Shown here piece by piece: positions 62,943-64,000 of a stretch of DNA of 64,000 nucleotides. How positions within the stretch are numbered: position 1 is the stretch's first letter; each line of letters starts with the position of its first letter. Origin of the DNA: CBDHEY01 sp965262305 (lineage in GTDB: Bacteria > Pseudomonadota > Gammaproteobacteria > Pseudomonadales > Cellvibrionaceae); the NCBI GenBank assembly GCA_965262305.1, contig CBDHEY010000004.1:868001-932000 (forward strand). The letters run 5' to 3'. The notes under the pieces were generated by a model that was not told the DNA's origin, made no database searches, and saw nothing but the letters and a program-made list of their open reading frames with translations. A program made the position numbers and the translations under genes.

Positions 62943-63749
62943 ATGAAAAATATACCCTTGTTGTCGCTTATTTGCTTACCTGTTTCATGTTTTGCTTTTG
63001 ACTTATCAATTAGCAGCTCAGATTTCACTGTTGAACCTGAATTTAGCAATGTTCGGGAATTCGAATTTAATATTGGATTCAGTGGTGATTTGGCTGCTGG
63101 AATTTTTAATACCGAAAACCAGTTAGAGTCGGTGAATTACCAAGTTAGCGGATCGCTGGTCGCTGGAACCCCTTCTGGTTTTCCCGCGTTTGCTTTGAGC
63201 CGTCCAGAATCAACGACAGAATTCCTTTCTGCGGCTGAGTTTTTTTCACAAGGAAGTTCATACCAGTTTGAGATATCCGCAACAGCAGAGTTAAGCGATG
63301 GATTGCAAGCCGACGAGTTTGTTGCTGATGGTGATGGGGTAATTTTTACATTTAACGGTCGAGAGTTAAATACTGGGCGTTTCCACCCTGCACTCTTTGT
63401 CCTTAATGAAGATGGTACCGGTAGTATTCGTAACTCAAATAACCTTCCCGATGCCCAAACTACTGTGGATTTTGGTGAAGAGTACATCACAAACTTTACT
63501 TTTGACGCTGGAAATCTGACTTTGGTGAACGCAGATCAAGTTGCTACTCCTGAACCAACAGCGTCTCCCGAGCCAACAGCTTCTCCTGAACCAACAGCGT
63601 CTCCGACACCTGCGATTAACCCAATACCAGATGGCAATGGCGACGATGACGATGGAGGTATTGGTTCGATCGGTGTTTACGGGTTAATTTTTTTGGCTCT
63701 AATGGGTTTTTACCGATTTAAGTATGATAAAGGTTACTCTCCGAGATAG
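62943..63749 (+). CDS. Secreted protein with GlyGly-CTERM-like sorting tail
   Basis: 268-residue exported protein. The frame is open from 62880, but the ATG at 62943 follows AAGGA and begins a good signal peptide, MKNIPLLSLICLPVSCFAF. The mature part is beta-rich and acidic (all-beta, SpoIID-like not seen); no enzyme motif is recognised. A PEPTAS linker, three copies, leads to an Asp-rich stretch, GGIGSIG, a hydrophobic helix and a basic end, the layout of GlyGly-CTERM signals handled by rhombosortase. Ends 16 bp inside the convergent partial gene at the window end. Confidence 0.7.
   Translation: MKNIPLLSLICLPVSCFAFDLSISSSDFTVEPEFSNVREFEFNIGFSGDLAAGIFNTENQLESVNYQVSGSLVAGTPSGFPAFALSRPESTTEFLSAAEFFSQGSSYQFEISATAELSDGLQADEFVADGDGVIFTFNGRELNTGRFHPALFVLNEDGTGSIRNSNNLPDAQTTVDFGEEYITNFTFDAGNLTLVNADQVATPEPTASPEPTASPEPTASPTPAINPIPDGNGDDDDGGIGSIGVYGLIFLALMGFYRFKYDKGYSPR
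63549..63605 (+). repeat. Tandem 18-bp repeat encoding PEPTAS
   Basis: Three near-identical 18-bp units (CCTGAACCAACAGCGTCT and variants) encode PEPTAS three times, followed by PTPA. They form the proline-rich spacer between the exported domain and the C-terminal sorting signal. Copy number may vary between strains. Confidence 0.85.
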
Positions 63750-64000
63750 CGATTTAGCGCAGTTTGCCACTTAGGTTCTGCGATTAAACGCAACAAAATT
63801 TGGTTAATTGGCTCCCGGAGTTTGCTCTCTGGGGAGAGCGCGATTGCCATGTTGTTATGCAGCAAATATTTTCTCGAAATGGATAATTTTCTTTTGTAAG
63901 TACTATTATTCAGATACTTAGCGACAGGGACATTTGAAACAACGCAATCAATTTCGTCATTGATCATGGCGTTTATTGCTTCGTTCACACTCTCGTATTC
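63734..64000 (-). CDS. Periplasmic solute-binding protein (family 3 type), C-terminal part
   Basis: Runs off the window edge; 88 C-terminal residues are visible. Features of the SBP_bac_3 family: the segment VNEAINAMINDEIDCVVSNV followed by a tyrosine-rich stretch, NMAIALSPESKLREPINQIL, and a helical end (RLIAEPKWQTALNRYLGE). Such proteins bind amino acids or similar solutes for ABC import or act as sensors. The start and signal peptide lie outside. The stop overlaps the end of the GlyGly-CTERM protein gene by 16 bp (convergent). Confidence 0.65.
   Translation of the reverse strand, partial: EYESVNEAINAMINDEIDCVVSNVPVAKYLNNSTYKRKLSISRKYLLHNNMAIALSPESKLREPINQILLRLIAEPKWQTALNRYLGE

Overview
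The window looks like a chromosomal segment of a moderately AT-rich gammaproteobacterium related to Pseudomonadales/Cellvibrionales (inference). The evidence is gene order: crc, argH-algZ/algR-hemCDXY, ubiD-rho-trxA-ppk, yggS-proC-yggT-metX-metW-DUF4426-rdgB with hemW, pilT-pilU, yqgF-yqgE-tonB-gshB, pilGHIJK-chpABC and hslO-hslR-yrfG-nudE are all arrangements known from Pseudomonas and its relatives. No tRNA, rRNA, CRISPR array, insertion sequence or prophage gene was recognised.

Layout. 1-8.1 kb: the 3' end of a crc-type gene converges on argH across a perfect inverted repeat. Divergent from argH are algZ/fimS and algR, then the haem genes hemC-hemD-hemX-hemY with overlapping ends. 8.2-12.7 kb: a less conserved stretch with an acyltransferase, an MscS channel, a membrane-anchored EEP-fold hydrolase, a zinc-ribbon/YbjQ-like protein and a membrane-tethered glutaredoxin. 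12.7-17.7 kb: a 511-bp gene-free stretch, then an Rhs polymorphic toxin with an unrecognised C-terminal toxin domain and a tightly coupled putative immunity gene. 17.8-24.8 kb: ubiD, rho, trxA, ppk1, hemW. 24.9-32.7 kb: five genes (DUF6436-like thiol protein, six-helix chemoreceptor, PhoD phosphatase, TonB-dependent receptor, PepSY protein) that separate hemW from rdgB, which are neighbours in Pseudomonas. 32.8-43.1 kb: rdgB, DUF4426, metW, metX, yggT, proC, yggS on the minus strand; pilT-pilU on plus; yqgF, yqgE, tonB, gshB on minus. 43.3-56.5 kb: the complete Pil-Chp chemosensory system, including a 2375-residue ChpA. 56.6-64 kb: hslO, hslR, a GMP/IMP nucleotidase-type HAD protein, nudE, a small orphan, folM, folK, another orphan, a leaderless alkaline phosphatase, a secreted protein with a GlyGly-CTERM-like tail and a partial solute-binding protein.

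How the parts work together. PilT and PilU retract type IV pili. PilG/PilH/PilI/PilJ/PilK/ChpA/ChpB/ChpC form the signalling array that controls twitching and surface sensing. AlgZ/AlgR and the TonB3-like protein are tied to the same process in Pseudomonas. The receptor and PepSY protein probably form an iron-chelate uptake and reduction pair. The strongest candidates for something new are the Rhs C-terminal domain with its partner, the zinc-ribbon/disordered/YbjQ protein, the folM/folK antisense overlap, the signal-less alkaline phosphatase and the 17-bp palindrome ahead of the TonB receptor. I saw no unambiguous new multi-gene system.
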